Shown here: in pieces, positions 46,406 to 55,490 of the stretch
Position numbering within the stretch: position 1 is the first letter of the stretch
Layout of the letters: each line of letters begins with the position of its first letter
DNA from: Cyclobacterium sp. 1_MG-2023
GTDB lineage: Bacteria > Bacteroidota > Bacteroidia > Cytophagales > Cyclobacteriaceae
Direction of reading: 5' to 3'
Assembly: GCF_030546805.1 (NCBI RefSeq)
Contig: NZ_JAUOPC010000003.1
Span: 186,001-250,000 of the forward strand
Length of the DNA stretch: 64,000 nucleotides
Translations under genes and position numbers: made by a program
The notes under the pieces: generated by a model
The model's input: the letters and a program-made list of their open reading frames with translations, nothing else
What the model was told of the DNA's origin: nothing
Database searches by the model: none

Positions 46406-48247
46406 ATGAAAAGACATGGTTTTAGAAAGTCATCCGTAGGTTTGATGAGTCCTGCATTTCAAAGCAAAGAAAGCAATGGTTTTTTTCGTCGGCAATCGGA
46501 TAAAAAAGAAGCATTAGTTCCCAATGCAATCAATGATCATTTTTTTGACCCCTTCCTACAAAGAGCAACTGAAGAGAAAGAATCAGCGGATCCGGTACAG
46601 AGTAAGGAAGATGCTGAAGATAAGGTAAGCATGAAAGAAAATGCCGAGGAAGAAATAAAAAAACAAGCGAATTCGGAAGAAGAACCGGTACAGAAGGCAG
46701 AAGAGGAAGAAGCTGTTCAATCCAAAATAGAAGATAGTTTGCAAAAAGCAGAGGAAGAGGAACAGGTAAGTGCGTCAAGCGAAGAAGAAGAGGCGGTTCA
46801 ACAAATGTCTGAAGAGGAGGAAGCTGTTCAGTCCAAAACGGAAGAGGAGGAACCTCTTCAAGCAAAAAACGAGGAAGAAGGCATTCAGGCCAAAGAAGAT
46901 GGATCAAAGGAAATTAAAAGAGGCCAAAGTCAGGCCGATAGCATAGAAAGTACACTTTTTCAAGAAAAGGGTAAAGGCATGGCCCTAGTGCCTGATGTCA
47001 AACAAAAGATGGAGAATAGTTTTGATGCTGATTTTAGTAAGGTTAGAATTCACACGGGTCAAAAAGCACAAATGATGTGTAAAAAGATTCATGCCAAAGC
47101 CTTTACCCATGGTTATGACTTGTTTTTTGGTCAGGGACAATACCAACCGGAAACCAAAGCAGGAAAACACTTATTGGCCCATGAGCTTACGCATACCATA
47201 CAGCAGAAAGGAAAAACCAAAAAAACTGTACAACCCAAATTAAATGATGGGCATGATTTTCATCCAACAAGTAGGTTTTCCACCATTGAACTACTTGAAG
47301 ATATATATGACAATTATACAGTCTTGAAAATCGGCTCTAGTGGAAAAGAAGTAATGCTATTGCAATACGCTTTAATTGGTTTAGATTATCGTTTACCAAA
47401 ATATGGTGCAGATGGCTCTTTCGGTGGGGAAACTAGCAGAGCGGTAAAAGCTTTTCAAGCAGATATGGGTTTGACTGTGGATGGAATTGTTGGTAGGCAT
47501 ACGATTAGTTACCTTGATAAACTTGACAGAAGAGTGGATGTTGCCGACCCTGAACTACCGATTACCATTGATACTAAAATCAACTTAAATAATGTAATAG
47601 CGCAAGCCGGAGCAATTCCTTCAAATACTTTAAGCCCCGTAGATATGGGGAGAGTATTTCCTGAAAATATTGAGGTTAGATTAAAATTGGTAGATGATGG
47701 GGCGATGTGGCACCCTATAATTACCGGATTAACAGGTCATTATTCAGTTCAAATAGGTTTGCTTCCGGGAATGAAGGAAGTCACAGGGCCGGGAGGAAAC
47801 ACCACAGAAGATAATTATTGCGATCAGATCAAGGATTTAAACAGTAATGCGCTTTCTTATGTAGATTGGTATATGGAGGATGCTATTTTAGCCCATGAAA
47901 GAGTTCATGCCTCTAAAATGCGTGAGACTTTGATTTCACCTGTCGTTTTGAAACCTTTAGAAAAGGCGATAATTGATTTGGCTTTTCCAAAAAATAATTT
48001 GGTGTTCAATGAAAAGGTGGCTGAAGTGATGCTGAGAATGGATAAAAGGTTTGAAGATGCAGTTTTTGAAACAGAAATAGCCTGGATAGAAAATTTTATT
48101 AATGTTATAAAAGATGACCATGGAGACCCGAAGGGTACCGGTCCTGCATATAGAGAAGGGAAAAAAATTGTAATGCCGATGATTAATAAAATTCGAAAGC
48201 ATGCAAAAGCAAACAATTGGTCTTCATGTCCGCATGGCAGTACTTAG
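46406..48247 (+). CDS. DUF4157 putative eCIS effector 1 with PG-binding and second zincin motif
   Basis: The 613-residue protein has four parts. First, residues about 50-175 are highly acidic with imperfect repeats of EEEEAVQSK/EEEEPLQAK type. Second, a DUF4157 domain at about 190-265 holds FDADFSKVRIHTGQKAQMM and AHELTH (HExxH at 259-263). Third, a PG_binding_1-like domain at about 310-370 includes GSSGKEVMLLQYALIG and FQADMGLTVDGIVG. Fourth, an unrecognised C-terminal domain has a second HExxH, HERVH, at about 497-501. DUF4157 marks eCIS-associated cargo. The C-terminal zincin-like motif suggests a protease-type toxin; substrate and activity are inferred. Confidence 0.8.
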   Translation: MKRHGFRKSSVGLMSPAFQSKESNGFFRRQSDKKEALVPNAINDHFFDPFLQRATEEKESADPVQSKEDAEDKVSMKENAEEEIKKQANSEEEPVQKAEEEEAVQSKIEDSLQKAEEEEQVSASSEEEEAVQQMSEEEEAVQSKTEEEEPLQAKNEEEGIQAKEDGSKEIKRGQSQADSIESTLFQEKGKGMALVPDVKQKMENSFDADFSKVRIHTGQKAQMMCKKIHAKAFTHGYDLFFGQGQYQPETKAGKHLLAHELTHTIQQKGKTKKTVQPKLNDGHDFHPTSRFSTIELLEDIYDNYTVLKIGSSGKEVMLLQYALIGLDYRLPKYGADGSFGGETSRAVKAFQADMGLTVDGIVGRHTISYLDKLDRRVDVADPELPITIDTKINLNNVIAQAGAIPSNTLSPVDMGRVFPENIEVRLKLVDDGAMWHPIITGLTGHYSVQIGLLPGMKEVTGPGGNTTEDNYCDQIKDLNSNALSYVDWYMEDAILAHERVHASKMRETLISPVVLKPLEKAIIDLAFPKNNLVFNEKVAEVMLRMDKRFEDAVFETEIAWIENFINVIKDDHGDPKGTGPAYREGKKIVMPMINKIRKHAKANNWSSCPHGST

Positions 48248-48311
48248 GATGAAAATGGTTATGAATAATTCTTGAAATGTAGTCAAAAAATGAATTGATG
48301 CAAGCAGTTGT

Positions 48312-51300
48312 ATGAGCCACTTTAGTTCCAAATCCAAACTTAATCGAGGGCATTCCTCACAAAACCAGTCTGACCGATTTTTTCAGGCCAAATTAACGGT
48401 TGGACAGCCCGGTGATCAGTATGAGCAAGAAGCTGATGCCATGGCAGATAAAGTGGTACAAGAAAAAACGCAAGAAGAAAATGTTCAATCCCAAACAGAA
48501 GAAGACATCCAAACCCAGTCTATTGCTGAGGGGCTGACACCTTTGGTACAGAAAAGCACGAGCAACCCTGACTTACAAACGAATGAAGAAGGTGAAGATC
48601 AACTTTCTTTGGAGGCTGAAGAGGAGGGAGCCGAAGAATCTGTACAAATGAAAAAGGAAACAGAGACAGGTATTCCACCGGGTTTTGAACAGCAACTTAA
48701 TCAAAATTCCGGGGGGGAAGCAATGGATCAAGAAACCCTATCGGGTATGGAGCAATCCTTTGGTGCAGACTTTAATGAGGTTAGGGTACACACAGACAGC
48801 CAGGCAGTACAGATGAGCCAAGACATAGGCGCACATGCCTTTACCCATGGTAATGATATTTATTTCAATGACAACCAATACAAACCTAGGGAAAATTCTG
48901 GACAGCACCTTTTAGCACATGAATTGACCCATACAATTCAGCAAGGAAGTAGTCCCGCGATACAAAATAGTACGATCCAAAAAGAAGGAGAAGAGGAAGC
49001 AGCTCCAGAAATGGAAGAAGAAACCGGAATTCTCGACGAAAGTGCCAAGACCATTACCTTTGACAAAATACCAATCCCGGGCTTTAAGTTGCAAGACCAT
49101 AGGGGAACATTGTTTAGTAGCAAGGCACCGCTTAAAAGGAAAAACAATTATTTACGAGGCAATACGAACCAAAGGGATGGGGTTTGGAGGGAAGAAATTA
49201 GCACGGCAAATATAACGACGAAGTTAAATACGCTTTATGAAGAACATCATAAAACACCCCCTACGTCAGATACTACTCATGTTTTTAAAGCAAAAACCAA
49301 TGGTCGTGGTGTAAAGCCAACTTTTATCGGTGGGATAGATGTTATTTCAAAAGAATTAACTACTCCAGGTTGGGGGAAAGATAAAAGTTATAGGAATTTT
49401 CATGTGGACCATATTGTGGAGCTACAGTTGGCCAACTGGAACACTGCAACTTGGCCCAATACTCTCGATAACATGGAATTGTTGGATGCCAGCAAAAACA
49501 CTTCTAGTGGTTCTGTAATTAAAGGTCAAATTACTGAAAAACTCAATACTTTTAGAGAAAGACATGGGGCTCAATATCCCGGTGGGGATGCCACCTTTAA
49601 AAATAATTACACCTTGGTTTTTAATCAGGCAGATGCTTTAGCAGGAGGAGATGGAAACGCCACCGAAAACGAATTTTGGACCAAAAATCAAATTGAAAGT
49701 GGAGATCATTTAGAGCCCATAGAAGTAGGCAATTTAGCAGATATAGGTAGTGAAGGGGAGGTGCGTATCTTTCCCAATGAATCGGGAGGAATAAGCAAAA
49801 AGTTTGTATGGACAGGAGAGGGCAGCCCTGTTAGGTCTTCTGAGAAAAACTGGTTGGGAAAACCCTTCAGAATTACTGCCAAGCAGTTTGTTACAGAAGG
49901 TGAAAATGTTGAAAACACAGAAAATCTTGGCAGCATCTCAGTAAACATACCCTCATCTGATAAAACATGGGCTCCATGGCCCGAAGACAAAGTTTTTCCA
50001 GTTAAACGCTACCCCGGCTCAAAGTATGCGGGATACCTTACCAAACAATCCATTAAGTCAGGTTTGTATGGATTGCGTATTAAGAAGGCAAGTCCCGTGG
50101 AAATCCTTGAGTTGGATTTATTGCCTACAGGTATAGAGGCCTACGGGCAGATACTTCCCAGTATTCCCATTTTCGAAGGCAGCCCTATTGAACTATTTAT
50201 TTCCAATGGAGAAATTCGGGTATCAAAAACCTTTGCCATTGAAGAAATCAATGTTCCGGCTCCTTTTGAGATCAGTGATAGTTCATTGACAATTTTTGCA
50301 AGTTCCAGAAATGGCTTAGGATTGACCGGCCAAACAAATTTTGCCATCAATCAGGTAGGTGAAGGTCATATTAGCGCTACGGCATCTACTGCTTCAGGGT
50401 TTGAACTTGAGGGGGCATTTAATTTTGATTCTGAATTATTTGATCCGGCGGAGATCAATATGGAATACAAGGAAAATATTTGGACCATAGGTGGAGAAAT
50501 AGGAATTCCGGAAGGCAAATTAAGGGGTATCAAATCCGCAACCATTACGGCCAGTTACAGTGAAAACAATTTCTCTGCAACAGGTGAAGCGGAATTGGAT
50601 GTTCCGGGGGTAGAACGGGGTAATATGGCTTTCAATTTTGGAGAGGACGGTTTTTCTTTCAGTGGAGATTTTGACTTAAATAGTGATATACCGGGGATTA
50701 CCGGAGGAAATGTTGCTGCCAGTGTTGCCAAACCTGCAGGAGCGGAGAATTATGAAATAATGGTTACCGGAACCGCTAATCCGGATATACCGGGAATTTC
50801 ATCCACACTGACCGTAACCTATGAAAATGGTGCGCTAACCATAGAAGGCTCAGCTGCCTATAGCCGAGGTATGCTGAGTGGAACAATAGAAGTGGGAGCC
50901 ACCAACCGAGCCATTGGTGAAGATGGTCAACCAACAGGTGATCCGGATGAGACCATGCGGGTGTATGGTGGAGGGGAGCTTACCTTACAACTTACCCCAT
51001 GGCTCGCTGCAACTGCAGGAGTAAGGTTACTTCCCAATGGGGAAATAGAGGTAACAGCCAGGCTGGCTTCAGAAAGTTATGAAGTTTTCCCAAGAAAAGA
51101 ATTCAATAGGAATTTGTTTAGGGCGCCAACCATAGAAATTCCTTTGTTTGCCATTCCCATAGGTCCACGAAGTATAGGTTTGGTAGCTCAAATTGGAGGT
51201 GGTTTGGATTTTACCGCAGGATTTGGACCGGGAGAGCTCAGAGAAATATCAGCTGAAATCACCTATAATCCTGAAAGGGAGGATGAAACTACCATCAGCG

Positions 51301-51779
51301 GTCATGGGGAGTTTGGCATTCCTGCAGATGCAGGACTTACCTTAAGAGGAGACTTGGGATTGGGAGTAAGTGTAGCCATAGCTAGCTTGACAGGAGGTAT
51401 AGAGTTAACCGGGGAATTAGGTTTGGAAGGAGAAGCGGCAGCTGAAGTAGATTTAAATTGGGGACCGCAAACCGGCTTGTCACTAGATGCAACCGGAAGG
51501 ATTACTGTAAATCCTAAGTTTATCTTTGAGGTAAATGCCTTTGCCAGAGCAAGTCTCGGTGTAGGACTTTTGTCTGTATCCGAAACATGGCGGCATAACT
51601 TGGCCGGTTTTGAATGGGGTCCTGATATACAATTTGGATTGGTGTTTCCCGTCAATTATCGTGAAGGAGAACCTTTTGATATGTCTTTTGATGATATTGA
51701 AGTGATTTACCCTGACTTAGATATTGTAAATATGGGAAAAGGACTTGCACGAGATATAAAAAACGATTTATTCGATTAA
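48312..51779 (+). CDS. DUF4157 putative eCIS effector 2 with HNH-like motif and long beta-rich tail
   Basis: The 1155-residue protein begins with the cargo-type pattern FFQAKLTVGQPGDQYEQEAD and DAMADKVV. A DUF4157 domain (about 130-215) has FGADFNEVRVHTDSQAVQM and HELTH at 203-207. A region at about 255-440 contains HVDHIVELQLAN (His364, Asp366, His367) followed by NMELLDASKN, which reads like the core of an HNH/endonuclease VII-type site. Residues about 600-1155 are beta-rich, with repeats such as IPGITGGNVA, IPGISSTLTV and ENGALTIEGSA, ending in many glycine-flanked strands. The tail might be a delivery, adhesin or pore module. The nuclease assignment is a motif reading only. Confidence 0.7.
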   Translation: MSHFSSKSKLNRGHSSQNQSDRFFQAKLTVGQPGDQYEQEADAMADKVVQEKTQEENVQSQTEEDIQTQSIAEGLTPLVQKSTSNPDLQTNEEGEDQLSLEAEEEGAEESVQMKKETETGIPPGFEQQLNQNSGGEAMDQETLSGMEQSFGADFNEVRVHTDSQAVQMSQDIGAHAFTHGNDIYFNDNQYKPRENSGQHLLAHELTHTIQQGSSPAIQNSTIQKEGEEEAAPEMEEETGILDESAKTITFDKIPIPGFKLQDHRGTLFSSKAPLKRKNNYLRGNTNQRDGVWREEISTANITTKLNTLYEEHHKTPPTSDTTHVFKAKTNGRGVKPTFIGGIDVISKELTTPGWGKDKSYRNFHVDHIVELQLANWNTATWPNTLDNMELLDASKNTSSGSVIKGQITEKLNTFRERHGAQYPGGDATFKNNYTLVFNQADALAGGDGNATENEFWTKNQIESGDHLEPIEVGNLADIGSEGEVRIFPNESGGISKKFVWTGEGSPVRSSEKNWLGKPFRITAKQFVTEGENVENTENLGSISVNIPSSDKTWAPWPEDKVFPVKRYPGSKYAGYLTKQSIKSGLYGLRIKKASPVEILELDLLPTGIEAYGQILPSIPIFEGSPIELFISNGEIRVSKTFAIEEINVPAPFEISDSSLTIFASSRNGLGLTGQTNFAINQVGEGHISATASTASGFELEGAFNFDSELFDPAEINMEYKENIWTIGGEIGIPEGKLRGIKSATITASYSENNFSATGEAELDVPGVERGNMAFNFGEDGFSFSGDFDLNSDIPGITGGNVAASVAKPAGAENYEIMVTGTANPDIPGISSTLTVTYENGALTIEGSAAYSRGMLSGTIEVGATNRAIGEDGQPTGDPDETMRVYGGGELTLQLTPWLAATAGVRLLPNGEIEVTARLASESYEVFPRKEFNRNLFRAPTIEIPLFAIPIGPRSIGLVAQIGGGLDFTAGFGPGELREISAEITYNPEREDETTISGHGEFGIPADAGLTLRGDLGLGVSVAIASLTGGIELTGELGLEGEAAAEVDLNWGPQTGLSLDATGRITVNPKFIFEVNAFARASLGVGLLSVSETWRHNLAGFEWGPDIQFGLVFPVNYREGEPFDMSFDDIEVIYPDLDIVNMGKGLARDIKNDLFD

Positions 51780-52676
51780 ATGAGTATTATGGAAAAAGAG
51801 AAGGCAATTGCCTTGAACAATGAGGGGGCCAGACATTTTTTAAATCAATCTTTTGGTAAGGCAGAGGAATGTTACCTTAAAGCCTACGCTATAGACCCGA
51901 AAAATACCTCCCTATTAAATAATATGGGACTTTATTATCAGCAGCAAAAATCCATCGACAAAGCCATAAGCTTTTTTGAAAAAGCAATAAAAATAACCGT
52001 CAAGCCTCATTTCTTGGTTAATTTAGGAAATGCCTTGTCCATGAAAGGTGATTTTGAGTTGGCATGGAAAAAGTATTTTGAAGCCAGTGAGCGGTTTCCT
52101 GAACATGAAAATGCAAAAATTGGCATGGCCAAGTTGGCTACACATATTAATAAATTGGATCAAGCGGTTCAAATATGGCAAAACATCATAGCTTCCAATC
52201 CAAACGAACAGTATAAGATTCATCTGGTAAAGGTTTATATGAAGAAGCAGGCTTGGGAAAGAGCCATCCAATTATTGAATACCATGGATTTGAATAGCAA
52301 AGAAGCTAAGCTATGGTTTTTAGCGGGACAATGCGAAATGCAGTTAAAAAATTTCGGGTTGGCCCTTAAAGCATTTAAATCAGCATTAGCTGAGGAGCCG
52401 GACAATACCAGTTATCGACATTATTTGGCCATGACTTACCTCGGTATGGGGAATGTGGAAGATGGATTGGATCAATTGATGAAAAATGAACGGTTGGCCC
52501 CAGAAAACCCAGCCATATTAACAGATTTAGCTGTAGTATATTTGAGTAAAGGAGATTTTGAAGCAGCTTCAGGCTATCTCAACAAAGCATTGAATTTTGC
52601 TCCGAATTTTGAAAAGGCCTTGTATTACAAGTCTCAATTGAATCAAATTAATTCTGCCCGACAAAAACAAAATTGA
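51780..52676 (+). CDS. TPR-repeat protein of the eCIS locus
   Basis: The 298-residue protein consists of tandem tetratricopeptide repeats over most of its length, for example AKAEECYLKAYAIDP-type (GKAEECYLKAYAIDPKN), NNMGLYYQQQKSIDKAISFF, ALKAFKSALAEEPDN and TDLAVVYLSKGDFEAASGYL. It has no signal peptide, so it is probably cytoplasmic. The start is immediately after the effector 2 stop (TAAATG), so translation is likely coupled. A scaffold or cargo chaperone for effector loading is a reasonable guess from position; nothing in the sequence proves it. Confidence 0.75.
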   Translation: MSIMEKEKAIALNNEGARHFLNQSFGKAEECYLKAYAIDPKNTSLLNNMGLYYQQQKSIDKAISFFEKAIKITVKPHFLVNLGNALSMKGDFELAWKKYFEASERFPEHENAKIGMAKLATHINKLDQAVQIWQNIIASNPNEQYKIHLVKVYMKKQAWERAIQLLNTMDLNSKEAKLWFLAGQCEMQLKNFGLALKAFKSALAEEPDNTSYRHYLAMTYLGMGNVEDGLDQLMKNERLAPENPAILTDLAVVYLSKGDFEAASGYLNKALNFAPNFEKALYYKSQLNQINSARQKQN

Positions 52677-52702
52677 TAAACAGTAGGTATTTCTAAAGAT
52701 TT

Positions 52703-54007
52703 ATGAAACAATTGTTGATTTTTTTGGAAAAGGTGATCAAGAGCAGAATGGACCATGAACTTGGGAAAACGGAAACACTGGCAAAGCCAAATCTGGATTT
52801 GTTCTTTGATTCGAATGACTATCTAGGAAAAACAATCAAAGCACTCGATATAAAGAACCAGGAGTTGTTGCTGTTATCATTGGCGATGGTACCCTATATC
52901 GACCCTGGATTTTTGAGTAAAATGGTTCAGGACTACTTTCCCGAAGGGACTTCTCTACCGGAGTTTGGAGGCTATAAAACAAAATACCATAGGGGAATTA
53001 TTCCTACAGGAGAAACCCTCATGTATCTTCTGGCAGGGAGTGACCCTGACTCCAGAAAGAAATATTTTTCAATATTCAGAGATTCCAGATTATTAAAGGA
53101 GGGGCATATTATTCTTGGAGAGGCAGCTGAAGAAGAACCATTTTATGCTGCCCCTTTGTATCCTGATCCGGAATTTGCAGATAAAATTTTAATGGAAAGC
53201 ATTAGGCCTCCAAAACCCAGCCCCAATTTTCCTGCAGAAAGGATTCAAACCGACCTAGACTGGGAGGACTTGGTTTTGTCTGAAAAAACACTAATCCAAA
53301 TTAGGGCATTGGAAGACTGGCTGACTTATAATGATCGGCTTATGGAAGAATGGGGTTTGAAAAAAAGTGTAAAACCAGGTTATAGGGTTATGTTTTTTGG
53401 CCCTCCGGGCACAGGAAAAACTCTTGCATCAGGTTTATTAGGGAAATATACCGGTAAAGAAGTGTACAGGGTAGACTTATCTTTGGTGGTTTCAAAATAC
53501 ATTGGAGAAACAGAAAAAAATCTTTCCAGGCTTTTTCAAAAAGCATCCGGTAAAGGATGGATCTTGTTTTTCGATGAAGCTGATGCACTTTTCGGAAAAA
53601 GAACCAACCTAAAAGATGCAAAAGACAAGCACTCCAATCAAGAAGTAGCTTATTTGCTTCAAAGAATAGAAGCTTACCCTGAAATGGTAATTCTTGCATC
53701 CAATTATAAAAGTAATTTAGATACTGCTTTTATTAGAAGGTTTCAGACGATAATTGACTTTGAGCCTCCCGGTGTAGCTGAAAGGTTGGCTTTATGGAAG
53801 CAGTATTTGCCGAAAACGGTAAAGCTTGATGAAAAAATAGTAATAGAAGATTTGGCACGAAAATACCAATTGACCGGTGCCAATATTGTCAATATAATTC
53901 AACAATTGGGATTAAAGACTTTGGCAGGAAAACAAAGTCAAATCAATGAAGACTTATTGATCCAATGTATTCGATATGAAATTCAGAAGGAAGGTAAGAT
54001 CCACTGA
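52703..54007 (+). CDS. eCIS AAA+ ATPase (Pvc15/Afp15-like)
   Basis: The 434-residue protein has a variable N-terminal region (about 1-200) and a AAA+ module: Walker A FGPPGTGKT from about residue 232, pore-loop-like region SKYIGETEKNLSRLF, Walker B ILFFDEADALFG (Asp291, Glu292), sensor 1 ILASNYKSNLD and an arginine-finger region AFIRRFQ. Every eCIS of the Afp/PVC type encodes such an ATPase, proposed to remodel or load components during assembly. It follows the TPR gene by 26 bases and precedes the M15 peptidase. Confidence 0.93.
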   Translation: MKQLLIFLEKVIKSRMDHELGKTETLAKPNLDLFFDSNDYLGKTIKALDIKNQELLLLSLAMVPYIDPGFLSKMVQDYFPEGTSLPEFGGYKTKYHRGIIPTGETLMYLLAGSDPDSRKKYFSIFRDSRLLKEGHIILGEAAEEEPFYAAPLYPDPEFADKILMESIRPPKPSPNFPAERIQTDLDWEDLVLSEKTLIQIRALEDWLTYNDRLMEEWGLKKSVKPGYRVMFFGPPGTGKTLASGLLGKYTGKEVYRVDLSLVVSKYIGETEKNLSRLFQKASGKGWILFFDEADALFGKRTNLKDAKDKHSNQEVAYLLQRIEAYPEMVILASNYKSNLDTAFIRRFQTIIDFEPPGVAERLALWKQYLPKTVKLDEKIVIEDLARKYQLTGANIVNIIQQLGLKTLAGKQSQINEDLLIQCIRYEIQKEGKIH

Positions 54008-54053
54008 TTTCCATTTCACCCAAAATTTTTAAGTAGTTTAATCAACAACCACA

Positions 54054-54836
54054 ATGAAAGAAAAAATAAAAGTAGTCCAGCAGCTTTTGGTAGAAAAAGG
54101 TTTGTATAATGGAGCAATTGACGGTGATTTTGGACCTAAAACCCTTGCTGCGTTAAATCAGGTAGCAGGTATCCCTCAAAACCTTCCACAAGTAAGAAAA
54201 ATCACCATGATGATACAGCTAGGGGCAAGGGAGAAAGGCTTTAATTCTGGAGCAATTGACGGGATGTGGGGCCCTCAAACTCAATTTGCCTTTGAAGAAT
54301 TGGTGTATTTGCAAAAGTTTGGTAAGCCAAGTGATCCTTGGAGACCGGAAGACATAAACCCAATGAATCGATGGCCAAGACAGAATTCAGCGGCTTTTCA
54401 TGAATTCTATGGGCTTAGGGCTAAAAATCTGGTTACCATTCCTGTGCCTTATGAAATGAAAATTGCTTGGGACATGAGGTACAGGGCAAGAAAGATTACC
54501 TGTCATAAAAAAGTAGCGCAAAGTTTATACTTGGTGCTGGAAAATGTTCTCAAAATATATGGGGAAAATGAAATTGACAGATTGGCCTTGAATAGATTCG
54601 GTGGTTGTTTCAATAACAGGTTGATGCGTGGAGGGACCCAATGGTCTACCCATTCCTGGGGTGTAGCCTTGGATTTTGACCCGGCGAGAAACCAATTGAA
54701 GTGGGGTAGAAATCAGGCCGCATTTGCACATCCTGTTTACAATGACTGGTGGCGATGCTGGGAAGAAGAAGGTTGGGTGAGCCTTGGTAGAAGAAGAAAT
54801 TATGATTGGATGCATGTCCAAGCCGCTGAAATATAA
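54054..54836 (+). CDS. M15-family peptidoglycan peptidase with two PG-binding modules, no signal peptide
   Basis: The 260-residue protein has two PG_binding_1-like repeats (about 4-40, VQQLLVEKGLYNGAIDGDFG, and 50-85, AREKGFNSGAIDGMWGPQTQ). An M15 D,D/L,D-peptidase domain follows, with zinc ligands His200 (STHSWG), Asp207 (ALDFDP) and His254 (DWMHVQ). This matches L-Ala-D-Glu endolysin-like M15C enzymes. With no signal peptide it would accumulate in the cytoplasm. It could help release assembled particles by lysing the producer, or be an effector. It is the last gene of the eCIS cluster. Confidence 0.88.
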   Translation: MKEKIKVVQQLLVEKGLYNGAIDGDFGPKTLAALNQVAGIPQNLPQVRKITMMIQLGAREKGFNSGAIDGMWGPQTQFAFEELVYLQKFGKPSDPWRPEDINPMNRWPRQNSAAFHEFYGLRAKNLVTIPVPYEMKIAWDMRYRARKITCHKKVAQSLYLVLENVLKIYGENEIDRLALNRFGGCFNNRLMRGGTQWSTHSWGVALDFDPARNQLKWGRNQAAFAHPVYNDWWRCWEEEGWVSLGRRRNYDWMHVQAAEI

Positions 54837-55134
54837 TCTCAACCCATAATCCCTTTTCGAGCTGAAATTTTCCATTTTGCCATAGGCTTTACATATGTGC
54901 TTTATGAGAACCAAGGTTAAAGCCCCAACGGGGTTCAATTGAAGCAAAGCAAAAAAACAACAAGCACATATAAGGGGTGGTATGGAAGTATCCGATATTC
55001 CACGAATCAGAAGGTGAAATCGTTAGGTTTACCCTTAAAAGGAAATTATTTAAGCTATTAAGGCTCAAAATATTTGATATGCAACTTTGATGTTCTAATT
55101 TTAGAGGATAAAGAAATTACTGCAATTGATTTTT

Positions 55135-55479
55135 ATGGATGAAGCATTTCTTTATGCAATGGCAATTTTTTATTTAACAATGGGTGTAATGCATTTTGTA
55201 AAACACCGTTTGTTTACAAGTATTATTCCGCCCTTTATTCCTGCACCCAAACTGGTTAATAAATTAGTAGGGAGTATTGAGCTGGGATTGGGGGTTGGCT
55301 TGTTCTTTGAAACAAGTCGTACTGAAGCTGCCTATGGAATCATCCTTTTGTTAATTGCGGTATTTCCAGCCAATCTATACATGTACCAAAAAAAGCATTT
55401 AGGTATTCCAAAGTGGTTGTTGTTGATAAGACTACCGATACAATTGTTATTAATTGGCTGGGCGTATATGTACACTTAA
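55135..55479 (+). CDS. Small DoxX-like membrane protein
   Basis: An ATG at 55135 was chosen over a TTG at 55126. The 114-residue protein has four predicted membrane helices (YAMAIFYLTMGVMHFV, LVGSIELGLGVGLFFE, YGIILLLIAVFPANLYMYQ, LLLIRLPIQLLLIGWAYMY), the layout of DoxX-type proteins of unknown function. The HFVKHRLFTSIIPPFIP segment after helix 1 is typical of one such subgroup. It lies 11 bases before the helicase gene and could be co-transcribed with it. Confidence 0.8.
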   Translation: MDEAFLYAMAIFYLTMGVMHFVKHRLFTSIIPPFIPAPKLVNKLVGSIELGLGVGLFFETSRTEAAYGIILLLIAVFPANLYMYQKKHLGIPKWLLLIRLPIQLLLIGWAYMYT

Positions 55480-55490
55480 ATTAGAGAAAA

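Noticed and set aside
46530-46907. Minus-strand 125-codon ORF opposite effector 1
   Set aside because: Its leucine- and proline-rich product is the reverse reading of the GAA/GAG-rich acidic repeat; the plus-strand gene explains the region.
28464-54836. Prophage or type VI secretion system interpretation
   Set aside because: No capsid, portal, terminase, integrase, lysogeny, TssJLM membrane-complex or ClpV genes are present, while DUF4255, tape-measure and Pvc15-like ATPase genes are.
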